Assembly (NCBI GenBank): GCA_020632715.1
Contig: JACKFA010000002.1
Span: 1 to 64,000 of the forward strand
Reading direction: 5' to 3'
DNA: 64,000 nt
DNA from: Deltaproteobacteria bacterium
GTDB lineage: Bacteria; Myxococcota_A; UBA9042; PHBI01
The position numbers and the translations under genes are program-made. This document shows, piece by piece, positions 15,883-24,749 of this stretch. The first letter of the stretch is position 1. Every line of letters starts with the position of its first letter. The notes below the pieces were generated by a model. It was given only the letters and a program-made list of their open reading frames with translations, searched no databases and was not told the origin of the DNA.

Positions 15883-16659
15883 ATGAGCGTCAAGGCCGCA
15901 GTCCTCCACGCCCCCGGCACGAACCGTGACCGGGAGGCGGCGTGGGCCTGTGAGCTCGCGGGCGCGACCCCCGAGATCGTCCCGCTCGGCGCCCTCGTCG
16001 CGCGCGAGCGGCGCCTCGACGACTACGGCCTCGTCATCCTCCCGGGCGGCTTCTCCTACGGCGACGACCTCGGCGCCGGCAAGGTCGCGGCGCTCATCCT
16101 CCGCACGCGCCTCGGCGACGACCTCGACGCCTTCATCGCCTCCGGCCGCCCCGTCATCGGGATCTGCAACGGCTTCCAGATCCTCGTCAAAGCCGGCTTC
16201 CTCCCCGGCACCCGCAGCGACGGCCGCCCGACGGCGACGCTCTCCCACAACGCCCGCGGCCGCTTCGAGTGCCGCTGGGTCACGCTCGAGCCCGTCGCCG
16301 GCACCACCTGCGCCTTCCTCGACGACCTCGCCGAGCCCATCCTCTGCCCGGTCGCCCACGGCGAGGGCCGCGTCACCTTCACGAGCGACCTCGCCGGCCG
16401 CGACGCCGCCCGCCGCGGCCTCGTCGCCCTCCGCTACGCCCCGACCCCCGACACGGACGACGGCTACCCCGGCAACCCCAACGGCTCCGCCGGCCACGTC
16501 GCCGCGCTCACGAACCCCGCCGGGAACGTCCTCGGCCTCATGCCCCACCCCGAAGACCACCTCGTCCCGACGCAGCACCCGCGCTTCCACCGCGGCGAGC
16601 GCCACGGGAGCGGCCTCACCCTCTTCACGCGCGCCGTCGCGTACGCCGCCCGACGCTGA
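15883..16659 (+). CDS. purQ: FGAM synthase glutaminase subunit PurQ
   Basis: This 258-residue class I glutamine amidotransferase supplies ammonia to the FGAM synthase (step 4 of IMP synthesis). The nucleophile Cys is in GICNGFQIL, and the His-Glu pair is in LMPHPEDH near the C-terminus. GGFSYGDDLGAGKV is typical of PurQ. It is the first gene of a ten-gene purine run, while its partner PurSL is the last gene, about 10 kb away. It starts at ATG 15883 after GAGGA. I found no clear promoter or purine riboswitch in the 166-base leader. Confidence 0.96.
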   Translation: MSVKAAVLHAPGTNRDREAAWACELAGATPEIVPLGALVARERRLDDYGLVILPGGFSYGDDLGAGKVAALILRTRLGDDLDAFIASGRPVIGICNGFQILVKAGFLPGTRSDGRPTATLSHNARGRFECRWVTLEPVAGTTCAFLDDLAEPILCPVAHGEGRVTFTSDLAGRDAARRGLVALRYAPTPDTDDGYPGNPNGSAGHVAALTNPAGNVLGLMPHPEDHLVPTQHPRFHRGERHGSGLTLFTRAVAYAARR

Positions 16660-16686
16660 GGCGCGGGCAAGGAAAGGTCAGCCGAC

Positions 16687-18000
16687 ATGCCTGTCACCGC
16701 CATCGTAGGCGCCCAGTGGGGCGATGAGGGGAAGGGACGCATGGTCGACTGGCTCGCTCAGGAGGCGGACATGGTCGTCCGCTTCCAGGGCGGCGACAAC
16801 GCCGGCCACACCGTCGTGAACCGCCTCGGGAAGTTCGCGCTCCACCTCATCCCGTCGGGGATCTTCAACCCCGCGACCGCCTGCATCGTCGGCACCGGCA
16901 CCGTCGTGAACCCGGAGACCCTCCTCGAGGAGATGGCCGCGCTCGAGGCCGCCGGCGTCGCGCTCGACAACCTCTGGCTGTCGAACCGCGCGCACGTCAT
17001 CCTGCCCTACCACCGCCAGCTCGACGGCCTCCAGGAGGCCGCCCGGAGCGGCTCGCGCATCGGCACCACCGGCCGCGGCATCGGCCCCACCTACGCCGAC
17101 AAGGCCGCGCGCTTCGGGATCCGCCTCGGCGACCTCATCCGCCCGGCCTACCTCCGCGAGCGCCTCCAGCTCCACCTCGAGCAGAAGAACCGCACGCTCG
17201 CGCTCTTCGGGGCGCCGCCGCTCGACCTCGAAGAGGTCACGGCCGGCTGCGTCCGCTACGGCGAGATCCTCGGCGCCCGCATCGTCGACACCCTCCCGCG
17301 CGTGCGCGCCGCCGTCGAGCGCGGCGACAACGTGCTCCTCGAGGGGCAGCTCGGCGTCATGCGCGACGTCGACTGGGGGACCTACCCCTACGTCACCTCC
17401 TCGAACCCCATCGTCGGCGCCGCGTCCGCGGGCGCCGGGATCCCGCCGACCCGCGTCGACAAGGTCATCGGCGTCGTGAAGGCGTACTCGACCGCCGTCG
17501 GCGCCGGGCCCTTCCCGTGCGAGCTCGACGACGCGAACGGCGAGCGCCTGCGCCTCGTCGGCGCCGAGTACGGCGCGACCACCGGCCGCCCACGCCGCTG
17601 CGGCTGGTACGACGCGGTCGCCGTCGGGCACGCCGCGTGGCTGAACGGCTTCACGACGCTCGCCGTGACGAAGCTCGACGTGCTCGACGGGATGCGCGAG
17701 CTCAAGATCTGCACGGCCTACCGCCTCGCCTCGGGCGAGGTCATCGACTGGGTGCCCGACACGCCCGACATGCAGGACGCGACGCCCATCTACGAGACCT
17801 GGCCGGGCTGGAGCGAGCCCACGACCGGCGTCCGCGCCTGGGACGACCTCCCGAAGGCCGCGCGCGCCTACCTCCACCGCATCAGCGAGCTCGCGGGCGT
17901 CCCCATCGAGACCGTCTCGGTGGGCGCCGAGCGCGAGCAGCTCGTCACCGTGCTCCCCGGCGAAGCCGACGCCGGAAGGACCGCGCCCCGCCATGCCTGA
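16687..18000 (+). CDS. purA: Adenylosuccinate synthetase
   Basis: It joins IMP and aspartate with GTP to give adenylosuccinate, the first step from IMP to AMP. The 437-residue product has family length. The GTP-binding start is GAQWGDEGKGRMVDWLA, the IMP/catalytic segment is GGDNAGHTV, and EGQLGVMRDVDWGTYPYVT and GTTGRGIGPTY are also present. The stop overlaps the purB start by eight bases. It is the second gene of the purine operon, so AMP and IMP synthesis are transcribed together. Confidence 0.97.
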   Translation: MPVTAIVGAQWGDEGKGRMVDWLAQEADMVVRFQGGDNAGHTVVNRLGKFALHLIPSGIFNPATACIVGTGTVVNPETLLEEMAALEAAGVALDNLWLSNRAHVILPYHRQLDGLQEAARSGSRIGTTGRGIGPTYADKAARFGIRLGDLIRPAYLRERLQLHLEQKNRTLALFGAPPLDLEEVTAGCVRYGEILGARIVDTLPRVRAAVERGDNVLLEGQLGVMRDVDWGTYPYVTSSNPIVGAASAGAGIPPTRVDKVIGVVKAYSTAVGAGPFPCELDDANGERLRLVGAEYGATTGRPRRCGWYDAVAVGHAAWLNGFTTLAVTKLDVLDGMRELKICTAYRLASGEVIDWVPDTPDMQDATPIYETWPGWSEPTTGVRAWDDLPKAARAYLHRISELAGVPIETVSVGAEREQLVTVLPGEADAGRTAPRHA

Positions 18001-19414
18001 GCAGTTCGACCACGAGGGCTACCTCTCGCCGTTCACCTGGCGCTACGGCTCCGAGGGCATGCGCACGCTCTGGAGCCAGGTCTACCAGCGCTGCGTCTGG
18101 CGCCGCCTCTGGGTCGCGCTCGCCGCGGCGCAGGCGCGCTTCGGCCTCGTCACCGACGCCGACCTCGCCGAGCTCGAGGCCCACGTCGAGGACGTCGACA
18201 TCGCCGCCGCCCACGCCATCGAGGCGGAGATCCGCCACGACCTCATGGCCGAGCTCAAGGTCTACGCCGCGCAGTGCCCGAGCGCCGGCCGCGTGCTGCA
18301 CCTCGGCGCGACCTCCATGGACATCGAGGACAACGCCGAGGCCCTGCGCGTCCGCCGCGCCCTCGACCTCGTCCTCGCCGAGCTCGAGCACGTGCTCCGC
18401 GGCTTCGCCGCCCGCGCCCGCGAGCTCGCCTTCGCGCCGACGATGGGCTTCACCCACCTGCAGCCCGCCGAGCCGACCACGACCGGCTACCGCATTGCAC
18501 AATACGCGCAAGACTTGCTCGATGATTACAGGCACTTGCAGGATGTGCGGCGCAGCATTCGCGGCAAGGGCTTCAAGGGCGCCGTCGGCACGAGCGCGAG
18601 CTACGTCGAGCTCCTGGGCTCCACCGCGGCCGCCCGCGAGATGGAGGAGCACGCCCTCGCGGCGGTCGACCTCGAGGCGTTCCCGGTCGCGACCCAGACC
18701 TACCCGCGAAAGCAGGATCTCACCGTCGTCTCCGCCCTCGCGTCGCTCGCGCAGTCGCTCTACCGCTTCGCCTTCGACGTGCGCCTCCTGCAGTCGCCCC
18801 CCATCGGCGAGTGGGCCGAGCCCTTCGGCCGAAAGCAGGTCGGCAGCTCCGCGATGCCCTTCAAGCGGAACCCCATCGTCGCCGAGAACATGGACAGCCT
18901 CGCGCGCTACGTCGCGACGCTGCCGCGCGTCGCCTGGGACAACGCCGCCCACTCGCACCTCGAGCGCACGCTCGACGACTCCGCGAACCGCCGCAGCGTG
19001 CTCCCGGAGGCGTTCCTCGCCGTCGACGAGCTCCTCGTGCGCGCGCGCCGCCTCATCGAGGGCCTGACGGTCGACCGCGCCGCCTCCGCGCGCCTCCTCG
19101 CCGCCTACGGCGCCTTCTCGGCCACCGAGCGCCTGCTGATGGCCGCCGTGAAGGCCGGCGGCGACCGCCAGGAGCTGCACGAGGTGCTGCGCGAGCACGC
19201 CCTCCGCGCGTGGCCGGAGGTGCAGGCCGGCCGCCCGAACCCGCTCGTCCCGAACCTCGCCGCCGAGCCGCGCCTCACGCGCCTCGTCCCCGCAGCGTCC
19301 ATCCCCGCCCTCCTCGACGGCGAGGCCCACGTGGGCGACGCCGCCGAGCGGGCCGTCGCCATGGCCGATCTCGTCGACGCCACCCTCGCCCTGAGCCCCA
19401 AAGGAGACAGCTGA
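17993..19414 (+). CDS. purB: Adenylosuccinate lyase
   Basis: This 473-residue enzyme cleaves SAICAR to AICAR (step 8) and adenylosuccinate to AMP. The fumarase-superfamily signature is SSAMPFKRNPIVAEN, with the mobile-loop Ser in GSSAMP. The first conserved region is LGATSMDIEDN and the second is PTMGFTHLQPAEPTTTG. It is a long member, nearer the animal form in size. Codons for residues 167-190 (around 18491-18570) use ATT, GCA, CAA, TTG and AGG, unlike the rest of the gene. The stop overlaps purC's ATG (TGATG). Confidence 0.96.
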   Translation: MPEQFDHEGYLSPFTWRYGSEGMRTLWSQVYQRCVWRRLWVALAAAQARFGLVTDADLAELEAHVEDVDIAAAHAIEAEIRHDLMAELKVYAAQCPSAGRVLHLGATSMDIEDNAEALRVRRALDLVLAELEHVLRGFAARARELAFAPTMGFTHLQPAEPTTTGYRIAQYAQDLLDDYRHLQDVRRSIRGKGFKGAVGTSASYVELLGSTAAAREMEEHALAAVDLEAFPVATQTYPRKQDLTVVSALASLAQSLYRFAFDVRLLQSPPIGEWAEPFGRKQVGSSAMPFKRNPIVAENMDSLARYVATLPRVAWDNAAHSHLERTLDDSANRRSVLPEAFLAVDELLVRARRLIEGLTVDRAASARLLAAYGAFSATERLLMAAVKAGGDRQELHEVLREHALRAWPEVQAGRPNPLVPNLAAEPRLTRLVPAASIPALLDGEAHVGDAAERAVAMADLVDATLALSPKGDS

Positions 19415-20424
19415 TGCTCGCACTCACCGACATCCAGCGCGCCATCCCCGGTGCCCTCGACGCCGTCGACGACGTGGGAGGCGGCTACGAGCCGCTCTTC
19501 CGCGGCAAGGTGCGCGACGCCTTCCGCGCGCCGAGCGGCCACCGCGTCCTCGTCACGACCGACCGCGTGTCGGCCTTCGACCAGGTCCTCGGCACGATCC
19601 CCTTCAAGGGGCAGGTGCTGAACGAGCTCACCGCGTGGTGGCTCCGGAAGACCACCGACATCGTCGCCAACCACCTCGTGTCGGTGCCCGACCCGAACGT
19701 CATGGTGTGCCTCGAGGCGAAGCCGCTGCCGGTCGAGGTGATCGTCCGCGGCTACATCACCGGCGTCACGTCGACCTCGCTCTGGACGCTGTACTCGCGC
19801 GGCGTCGAGCGCCCCTACGGGCTCGACCTGCCGCCGAACCTCGAGAAGAACGACCCGCTCCCGGTCGCCGTCATCACGCCCACGACGAAGGCCGAGGCGG
19901 GGCAGCACGACGAGCGCCTCACGAGCGAGGAGGTCGTGTCGAGCGGGCTCGTGGACGCCGCGCTCTGGGAGCAGGTCACGACCGCCGCGCTCGCGCTCTT
20001 CGCGCGCGGCCAGAAGGAGGCGCGCAAGCGCGGGCTCATCCTCGTCGACACGAAGTACGAGTTCGGCCTCGTCGACGGGCGCCTCGTCCTCATCGACGAG
20101 GTCCACACCCCCGACTCGAGCCGCTACTGGGTCGCCGACAGCTACGCGCGCAGCCGCGACACGGGGGCCGCCCCCGAGCACTTCGACAAGGAGCTCCTCC
20201 GGCAGTGGCTCTCCGAGCAGGGCTACCGCGGCGACGGCCCGTTCCCGGGGATCCCGGACGCCGTCAAGGTGCGCCTCGCCAACCACTACATCGCCGTCTA
20301 CGAGCGGCTCACCGGGCAGACGTTCGTCCCCGGTCGGCAGCCCGTGCTGCCGCGGATCCAGGCCGCCCTGGGCGGGCTCTCCGCGGCGTCCGAGGTGAGA
20401 GGTCACGCTTCCATCCAGCCCTGA
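19414..20424 (+). CDS. purC: SAICAR synthase, long form
   Basis: It condenses CAIR and aspartate with ATP (step 7). The 336-residue product is much longer than the ~240-residue form of E. coli and nearer in size to the fungal Ade1 type. Motifs include FRGKVRDAF, TTDRVSAFDQVLGTIPFKGQ, EVIVRGYITG, TPTTKAEAGQHDE, VDTKYEFG and LIDEVHTPDSSRYW. It overlaps purB and is followed 22 bases later by purE, the same order as the two domains of animal PAICS. Confidence 0.96.
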   Translation: MLALTDIQRAIPGALDAVDDVGGGYEPLFRGKVRDAFRAPSGHRVLVTTDRVSAFDQVLGTIPFKGQVLNELTAWWLRKTTDIVANHLVSVPDPNVMVCLEAKPLPVEVIVRGYITGVTSTSLWTLYSRGVERPYGLDLPPNLEKNDPLPVAVITPTTKAEAGQHDERLTSEEVVSSGLVDAALWEQVTTAALALFARGQKEARKRGLILVDTKYEFGLVDGRLVLIDEVHTPDSSRYWVADSYARSRDTGAAPEHFDKELLRQWLSEQGYRGDGPFPGIPDAVKVRLANHYIAVYERLTGQTFVPGRQPVLPRIQAALGGLSAASEVRGHASIQP

Positions 20425-20446
20425 AGCGAGTAGAAGGAGTCACGAC

Positions 20447-20938
20447 ATGGGTCTCGTCGTCATCATCATGGGGTCCCGCTCCGACATGGAGCACGCGAAC
20501 AAGGTCGCGAGCGCGCTCGCCGTCCTCGGCGTGAAGAGCGAGCTGCGCGTCGGCTCGGCGCACAAGTCGCCCGAGCACGTCATCGCGCTCGTCCGCGAGT
20601 ACGAGGCGCGCGACGAGCCGAAGGTCTACCTGACCATCGCGGGGCGCTCGAACGCGCTCTCCGGGCTCGTCGACGCGATGGTCTCGTCCCCCGTCATCGC
20701 GTGCCCCGTGTACAGCGATCACTTCGGCGGCGCCGACATCTTCTCGTCCCTGCGCATGCCGTCGGGGGTCGCCCCGGCGCTCGTCCTCGACCCGGGGAGC
20801 GCGGCGCTCCTCTGCGCGAAGGTGCTCGCCCTCGGCGACCCCGAGGTGCGCGCGCGCATCGCCGTCGCGCAGCGGGCGAACACCGAGCGCATCGTGAGCG
20901 ACGACAAGGCCGTGCGCGCCGAGAGCCAGCACCGATGA
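20447..20938 (+). CDS. purE: Class II PurE: AIR carboxylase
   Basis: The 163-residue product is of the class II type, which carboxylates AIR directly with CO2. Class I instead uses N5-CAIR made by PurK. The marker AGRSNALSGLVD replaces the class I AAHLPGM box. GSRSDMEHA, GSAHKSPEHV, DIFSSLRMPSG and PALVLDPGSAALL agree with Treponema-type and animal AIRC. No purK is in the operon, which fits. The ATG at 20447 follows AAGGAG. Its stop overlaps the purF start (ATGA). Confidence 0.93.
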   Translation: MGLVVIIMGSRSDMEHANKVASALAVLGVKSELRVGSAHKSPEHVIALVREYEARDEPKVYLTIAGRSNALSGLVDAMVSSPVIACPVYSDHFGGADIFSSLRMPSGVAPALVLDPGSAALLCAKVLALGDPEVRARIAVAQRANTERIVSDDKAVRAESQHR

Positions 20939-22437
20939 CCACCCCGCGCGACGCCCGCGCCGACGGCGCGCCCCCCCGGGACGACGCGGACGACGCCCCG
21001 AAGGAGGCGTGCGGCGTGTTCGGGATCTGGGCGCCCGGCGCGGACGTCGCGCGCGTCAGCTTCTTCGCCCTCTACGCCCTCCAGCACCGCGGGCAGGAGA
21101 GCGCCGGCATCGCGACCGTCGGCGAGAGCGGCGAGGTCTTCAAGCACAAGGGGATGGGGCTCGTCACGCAGGTCTTCAACGAGGCGAACCTCGCACCGCT
21201 CGTCGGCACGCACGCCGTCGCGCACACGCGCTACTCGACGACCGGCAGCTCGTCGCTCCGGAACGCGCAGCCCTACCTCCTGCACACGAGCGCCGGCCCC
21301 CTCGCGGTCGCGCACAACGGCAACCTCGTGAACGCCGCGGCCCTCCGCGCCGAGCTCCTCGGGCGCGGCGTCGGGCTCGTCGGCGAGAGCGACAGCGAGG
21401 TCATGACGCAGCTCCTCGCGGCCCCCGCGGAGGCCGCCCTCGGCGCCGCCGCGAACAGCTGGGAGGCGCGCCTCGCGAACCTCATGCGGCGCTGCGAGGG
21501 GGCGTTCTCGGTCGCCGTGCTCACGAAGGGCGCCGTGTACGCCCTCCGCGACCCGCAGGGCTTCCGTCCGCTCTGCATCGGGAGCATCGAGTACGAGGGC
21601 GGCGCCGGCCGCGGCTTCGTCGTCGCGAGCGAGTCGTCGGCGTTCGGCACCATCGGCGCGAAGTTCCTGCGCGACGTGGCGCCGGGCGAGATCGTGCGCC
21701 TCGACAAGGACGGCGTCACCTCGCTCACGGGGGCCGTCGAGCCGCGCACGCGCGCGCTCTGCGTGTTCGAGTACGTCTACTTCGCGCGCCCCGACTCGCT
21801 CTTCGAGGGGCAGATGGTCCATCAGGCGCGGCGCCGCCTCGGCCGCGAGCTCGCGCGCGAGGCCCCCGCCGACGCCGACCTCGTCATCCCCGTGCCCGAC
21901 TCCTCGGTCGCCGCGGCCATCGGCTACGCCCACGAGAGCGGGCTCCCCTACGACGAGGGGCTCATGAAGAACCGCTACATCGGGCGGACCTTCATCCAGC
22001 CGTCGGAGGAGCTGCGGCGCGCCGGCGTGCGCCTCAAGTTCAACCCGCTCCGCCACAACCTCGACGGGAAGCGCATCGTCCTCATCGACGACTCCATCGT
22101 GCGCGGCCACACCTCGAAGAAGATCGTGGAGCTCCTGCGCGAGGCGGGGGTGCGCGAGATCCACCTGCGCGTGTCGTCGCCGCCCGTGCGGCACCCGTGC
22201 TTCATGGGGGTCGACATCCCGACGCACGACGAGCTCATCGGGTGGCGCCTGTCCGTCGAGGAGATCCGCGATCACCTCGGCTGCGACTCGCTCGCCTACC
22301 TGTCGCACGACGGCATGATGCGGGCCGTGCGCGAGGGCGCGCGCGGACCGGGCGGCCACTGCACGGCGTGCTTCTCGGGGCTCTACCCGCTCGCGCTCCC
22401 CGAGCACATGCCCGACGAGCAAGGAGGACTCGCGTGA
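20935..22437 (+). CDS. purF: Amidophosphoribosyltransferase
   Basis: It performs step 1, PRPP plus glutamine to phosphoribosylamine. The 500-residue precursor has a 25-residue propeptide that must be removed to expose Cys26 (EACGVFGIW). The glutaminase domain has LQHRGQES and VAHNGNLVN. The PRPP site is IVLIDDSIVRGHTSKK. Cysteines in CVFEYVYFARP, RHPCFMG and HCTACFSG match the 4Fe-4S ligands of the Bacillus-type enzyme, so it should be oxygen-sensitive. It overlaps purE by four bases and purDM by four bases. Confidence 0.96.
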   Translation: MTTPRDARADGAPPRDDADDAPKEACGVFGIWAPGADVARVSFFALYALQHRGQESAGIATVGESGEVFKHKGMGLVTQVFNEANLAPLVGTHAVAHTRYSTTGSSSLRNAQPYLLHTSAGPLAVAHNGNLVNAAALRAELLGRGVGLVGESDSEVMTQLLAAPAEAALGAAANSWEARLANLMRRCEGAFSVAVLTKGAVYALRDPQGFRPLCIGSIEYEGGAGRGFVVASESSAFGTIGAKFLRDVAPGEIVRLDKDGVTSLTGAVEPRTRALCVFEYVYFARPDSLFEGQMVHQARRRLGRELAREAPADADLVIPVPDSSVAAAIGYAHESGLPYDEGLMKNRYIGRTFIQPSEELRRAGVRLKFNPLRHNLDGKRIVLIDDSIVRGHTSKKIVELLREAGVREIHLRVSSPPVRHPCFMGVDIPTHDELIGWRLSVEEIRDHLGCDSLAYLSHDGMMRAVREGARGPGGHCTACFSGLYPLALPEHMPDEQGGLA

Positions 22438-24749
22438 CGGACAGGGCGACCGTGCTGGTCGTGGGCGGCGGCGCGCGCGAGCACGCCATCGCCTGGAAGC
22501 TCGCGCAGAGCCCGCGGGTCGGGCGCGTCGTCGTGTGCCCGGGGAACGCCGGGATCGCGCGCCTCGCGGAGACCGTGACGGGCTGCGTGATCGCGCAGGC
22601 GTCGGGGGTCCCGCTCGCGCCCGCCGCGCTCGTCGCCCTCGCGCGCGCCGAGGGCGTGGCGCTCACCGTCGTCGGCCCCGAGGCGGTGCTCGCGGCCGGG
22701 CTCACGGACGCGCTCGCGGACGCCGGGATCCCGTGCTTCGGGCCGACGCGCGCGGCCGCCGAGATCGAGACGAGCAAGGCGTTCGCGAAGGCGTTCATGG
22801 CGCGCCACGGGATCCCGACGGCGCGCTTCGCGACCTTCACCGACCTCGCCGCCGCCGAGCTCTGGATCCGGCACGCGAAGTTCCGGCTCGTCGTGAAGGC
22901 GTCCGGGCTCGCGGCCGGGAAGGGGGTGCTCGTCTGCGAGAACGACGCGCAGGCGCTGGGTGCCGTGCGCGCGATGCTGACCGAGGGGGCCTTCGGCGAC
23001 GCCGGCCGCGAGGTCGTCGTCGAGGAGCGGCTCGTCGGCGAGGAGCTCTCCGTCATGGCGTTCGCGGACGGCGAGCGCTTCGTGCTGATGCCGGCCGTTC
23101 AGGACCACAAGGCGGTCTTCGACGGCGACGCCGGCCCCAACACGGGCGGCATGGGCGCCTACACGCCGGTGCCGGCGGCGACGCCCGGGGTGCTCGCGGA
23201 GGTGTCGCAGCGGGTCATCGGGCCGGCGCTGCGCGGGCTCGCCGAGGAGGGGCGCCCCTTCCGCGGCGTGCTCTACGCGGGCGTGATGCTCACGGCCGAG
23301 GGCCTGCGCGTGCTCGAGTTCAACGCGCGCTTCGGCGACCCGGAGACCGAGGTCGTCCTGCCGCTCCTCGATGGCGACCTCTACGACATCGCGCGGAGCT
23401 GCGTCGCCGGCGCGCTCGACCCCGCGCAGGTGCGCTTCCGCGCGCAGGCGGCGGCGACGGTCGTGGTGGCGTCGGGCGGCTACCCCGGCGAGCACGCGGT
23501 CGGGAAGCCCATCGCCGGGCTCGCGGCGGCCGAGGCGCGCGCGCTGGTCTTCCACGCCGGCACGCGGCGCGAGGGGGAGCGGGTCGTGACGGCCGGCGGG
23601 CGCGTGCTGGCCGTGACCGGGGTCGCCGACGGGCTCGAGGACGCGCTCCAGCAGGCGTACGGCGGGGTGGCGGTGGTCGCCTTCGACGCGATGCACATCC
23701 GCCACGACATCGGCCAGCGCGGCGTCTCCGCGATGAGCTACGGCGACGCGGGCGTCAGCATCGACGCGGGCGCCGAGGCGGTCGAGCGCATGAAGGCCGC
23801 GGTCAAGGCGACGTACACGCCGCACGTGCTCGCGGGGATCGGCGCGTTCGGCGGGCTCTTCGACGCGGCGGCCTTCGCCGGGCTCGAGCGGCCGGTGCTC
23901 GTGGCGTCGACGGACGGCGTCGGCACGAAGACGCTCCTCGCGACGAAGGTCGGGCGCGTGCGCGGGCTCGGCGCGGACCTCGTGAACCACTGCGTGAACG
24001 ACATCCTCGTCCAGGGGGCGCGGCCGCTCTTCTTCCTCGACTACGTGGCGTCGGCGAAGCTCGACCCGGCCGAGGTGGCGGACGTCGTCGGCGGCATGGC
24101 GGACGCGTGCCGCGAGAACGGCTGCGTGCTCCTCGGCGGCGAGACGGCGGAGATGCCGGGGGTGTACCGCGATCGCGCCATCGACGTCGCCGGGACCATC
24201 GTGGGCGTGGTCGAGCGCGGGCGGATCATCGACGGGAGCGGGATCCGCGCGGGGGACGTGGTGCTCGCGCTGCGGTCGTCCGGGCTCCACACGAACGGCT
24301 ACTCGCTCGCGCGGCGCGTGCTCGAGCGCGACGATCTCCTCGCGTGGGAGCCGCCGGGCTTCGACGGGAAGACCGTGGCCGACGCGCTCCTCGCCGTGCA
24401 CCGCTCCTATCTCCCCGATCTCGAAGCGCTCTGGCGCGCTGGCGTCCAGCCGCGCGGGCTCGTGCACGTGACGGGCGGCGGGCTCGTCGAGAACCCGCCG
24501 CGGATCCTGCCGGACGGGGTCGCGATGCGGATCGACTGCGCGAGCTGGGAGGTGCCGCCGCTCTTCCGGCTCATCCAGGCGCGCGGGCGCGTGCCGGACG
24601 CGGAGATGCGGCGCGTCTTCAACCTCGGCCTCGGGATGCTGGTCGTCGTGGCCGAGGCGGACGCCGAGCGCGCGCGCGCCGCGGTCCCCGAGCTCCTGAC
24701 CGTCGGCGGGATCGTCCCGCGCGGGGCGGCTCCCGTGGAGCTCGTCTGA
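22434..24749 (+). CDS. purD/purM: Fused PurD-PurM: GAR synthetase and AIR synthetase
   Basis: One 771-codon frame encodes two enzymes. Residues 1-431 are PurD (step 2): VLVVGGGAREHAIAWKL, KASGLAAGKGV, VEERLVGEELSVMAF, NTGGMGAYTP, FNARFGDPETE, ending IRHDIGQRGV as PurD proteins normally end. Residues 434-771 are PurM (step 5): SYGDAGVSIDAG, STDGVGTKTLLA, LGGETAEMPGVY, GLHTNGYSLAR, HVTGGGLVENPPR. The linker is only a few residues, and I see no ribosome-binding site before the internal ATG at 23733. The start is GTG 22434, six bases after AGGAGG. Yeast Ade5,7 and the first two parts of animal GART have this order. A one-base indel could mimic the fusion, since a TGA overlaps that ATG. Confidence 0.92.
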   Translation: MTDRATVLVVGGGAREHAIAWKLAQSPRVGRVVVCPGNAGIARLAETVTGCVIAQASGVPLAPAALVALARAEGVALTVVGPEAVLAAGLTDALADAGIPCFGPTRAAAEIETSKAFAKAFMARHGIPTARFATFTDLAAAELWIRHAKFRLVVKASGLAAGKGVLVCENDAQALGAVRAMLTEGAFGDAGREVVVEERLVGEELSVMAFADGERFVLMPAVQDHKAVFDGDAGPNTGGMGAYTPVPAATPGVLAEVSQRVIGPALRGLAEEGRPFRGVLYAGVMLTAEGLRVLEFNARFGDPETEVVLPLLDGDLYDIARSCVAGALDPAQVRFRAQAAATVVVASGGYPGEHAVGKPIAGLAAAEARALVFHAGTRREGERVVTAGGRVLAVTGVADGLEDALQQAYGGVAVVAFDAMHIRHDIGQRGVSAMSYGDAGVSIDAGAEAVERMKAAVKATYTPHVLAGIGAFGGLFDAAAFAGLERPVLVASTDGVGTKTLLATKVGRVRGLGADLVNHCVNDILVQGARPLFFLDYVASAKLDPAEVADVVGGMADACRENGCVLLGGETAEMPGVYRDRAIDVAGTIVGVVERGRIIDGSGIRAGDVVLALRSSGLHTNGYSLARRVLERDDLLAWEPPGFDGKTVADALLAVHRSYLPDLEALWRAGVQPRGLVHVTGGGLVENPPRILPDGVAMRIDCASWEVPPLFRLIQARGRVPDAEMRRVFNLGLGMLVVVAEADAERARAAVPELLTVGGIVPRGAAPVELV

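Noticed and set aside
23733..24749. Independent purM starting at the internal ATG
   Set aside because: No ribosome-binding site and no stop between PurD and PurM; kept as an alternative if an indel is found.
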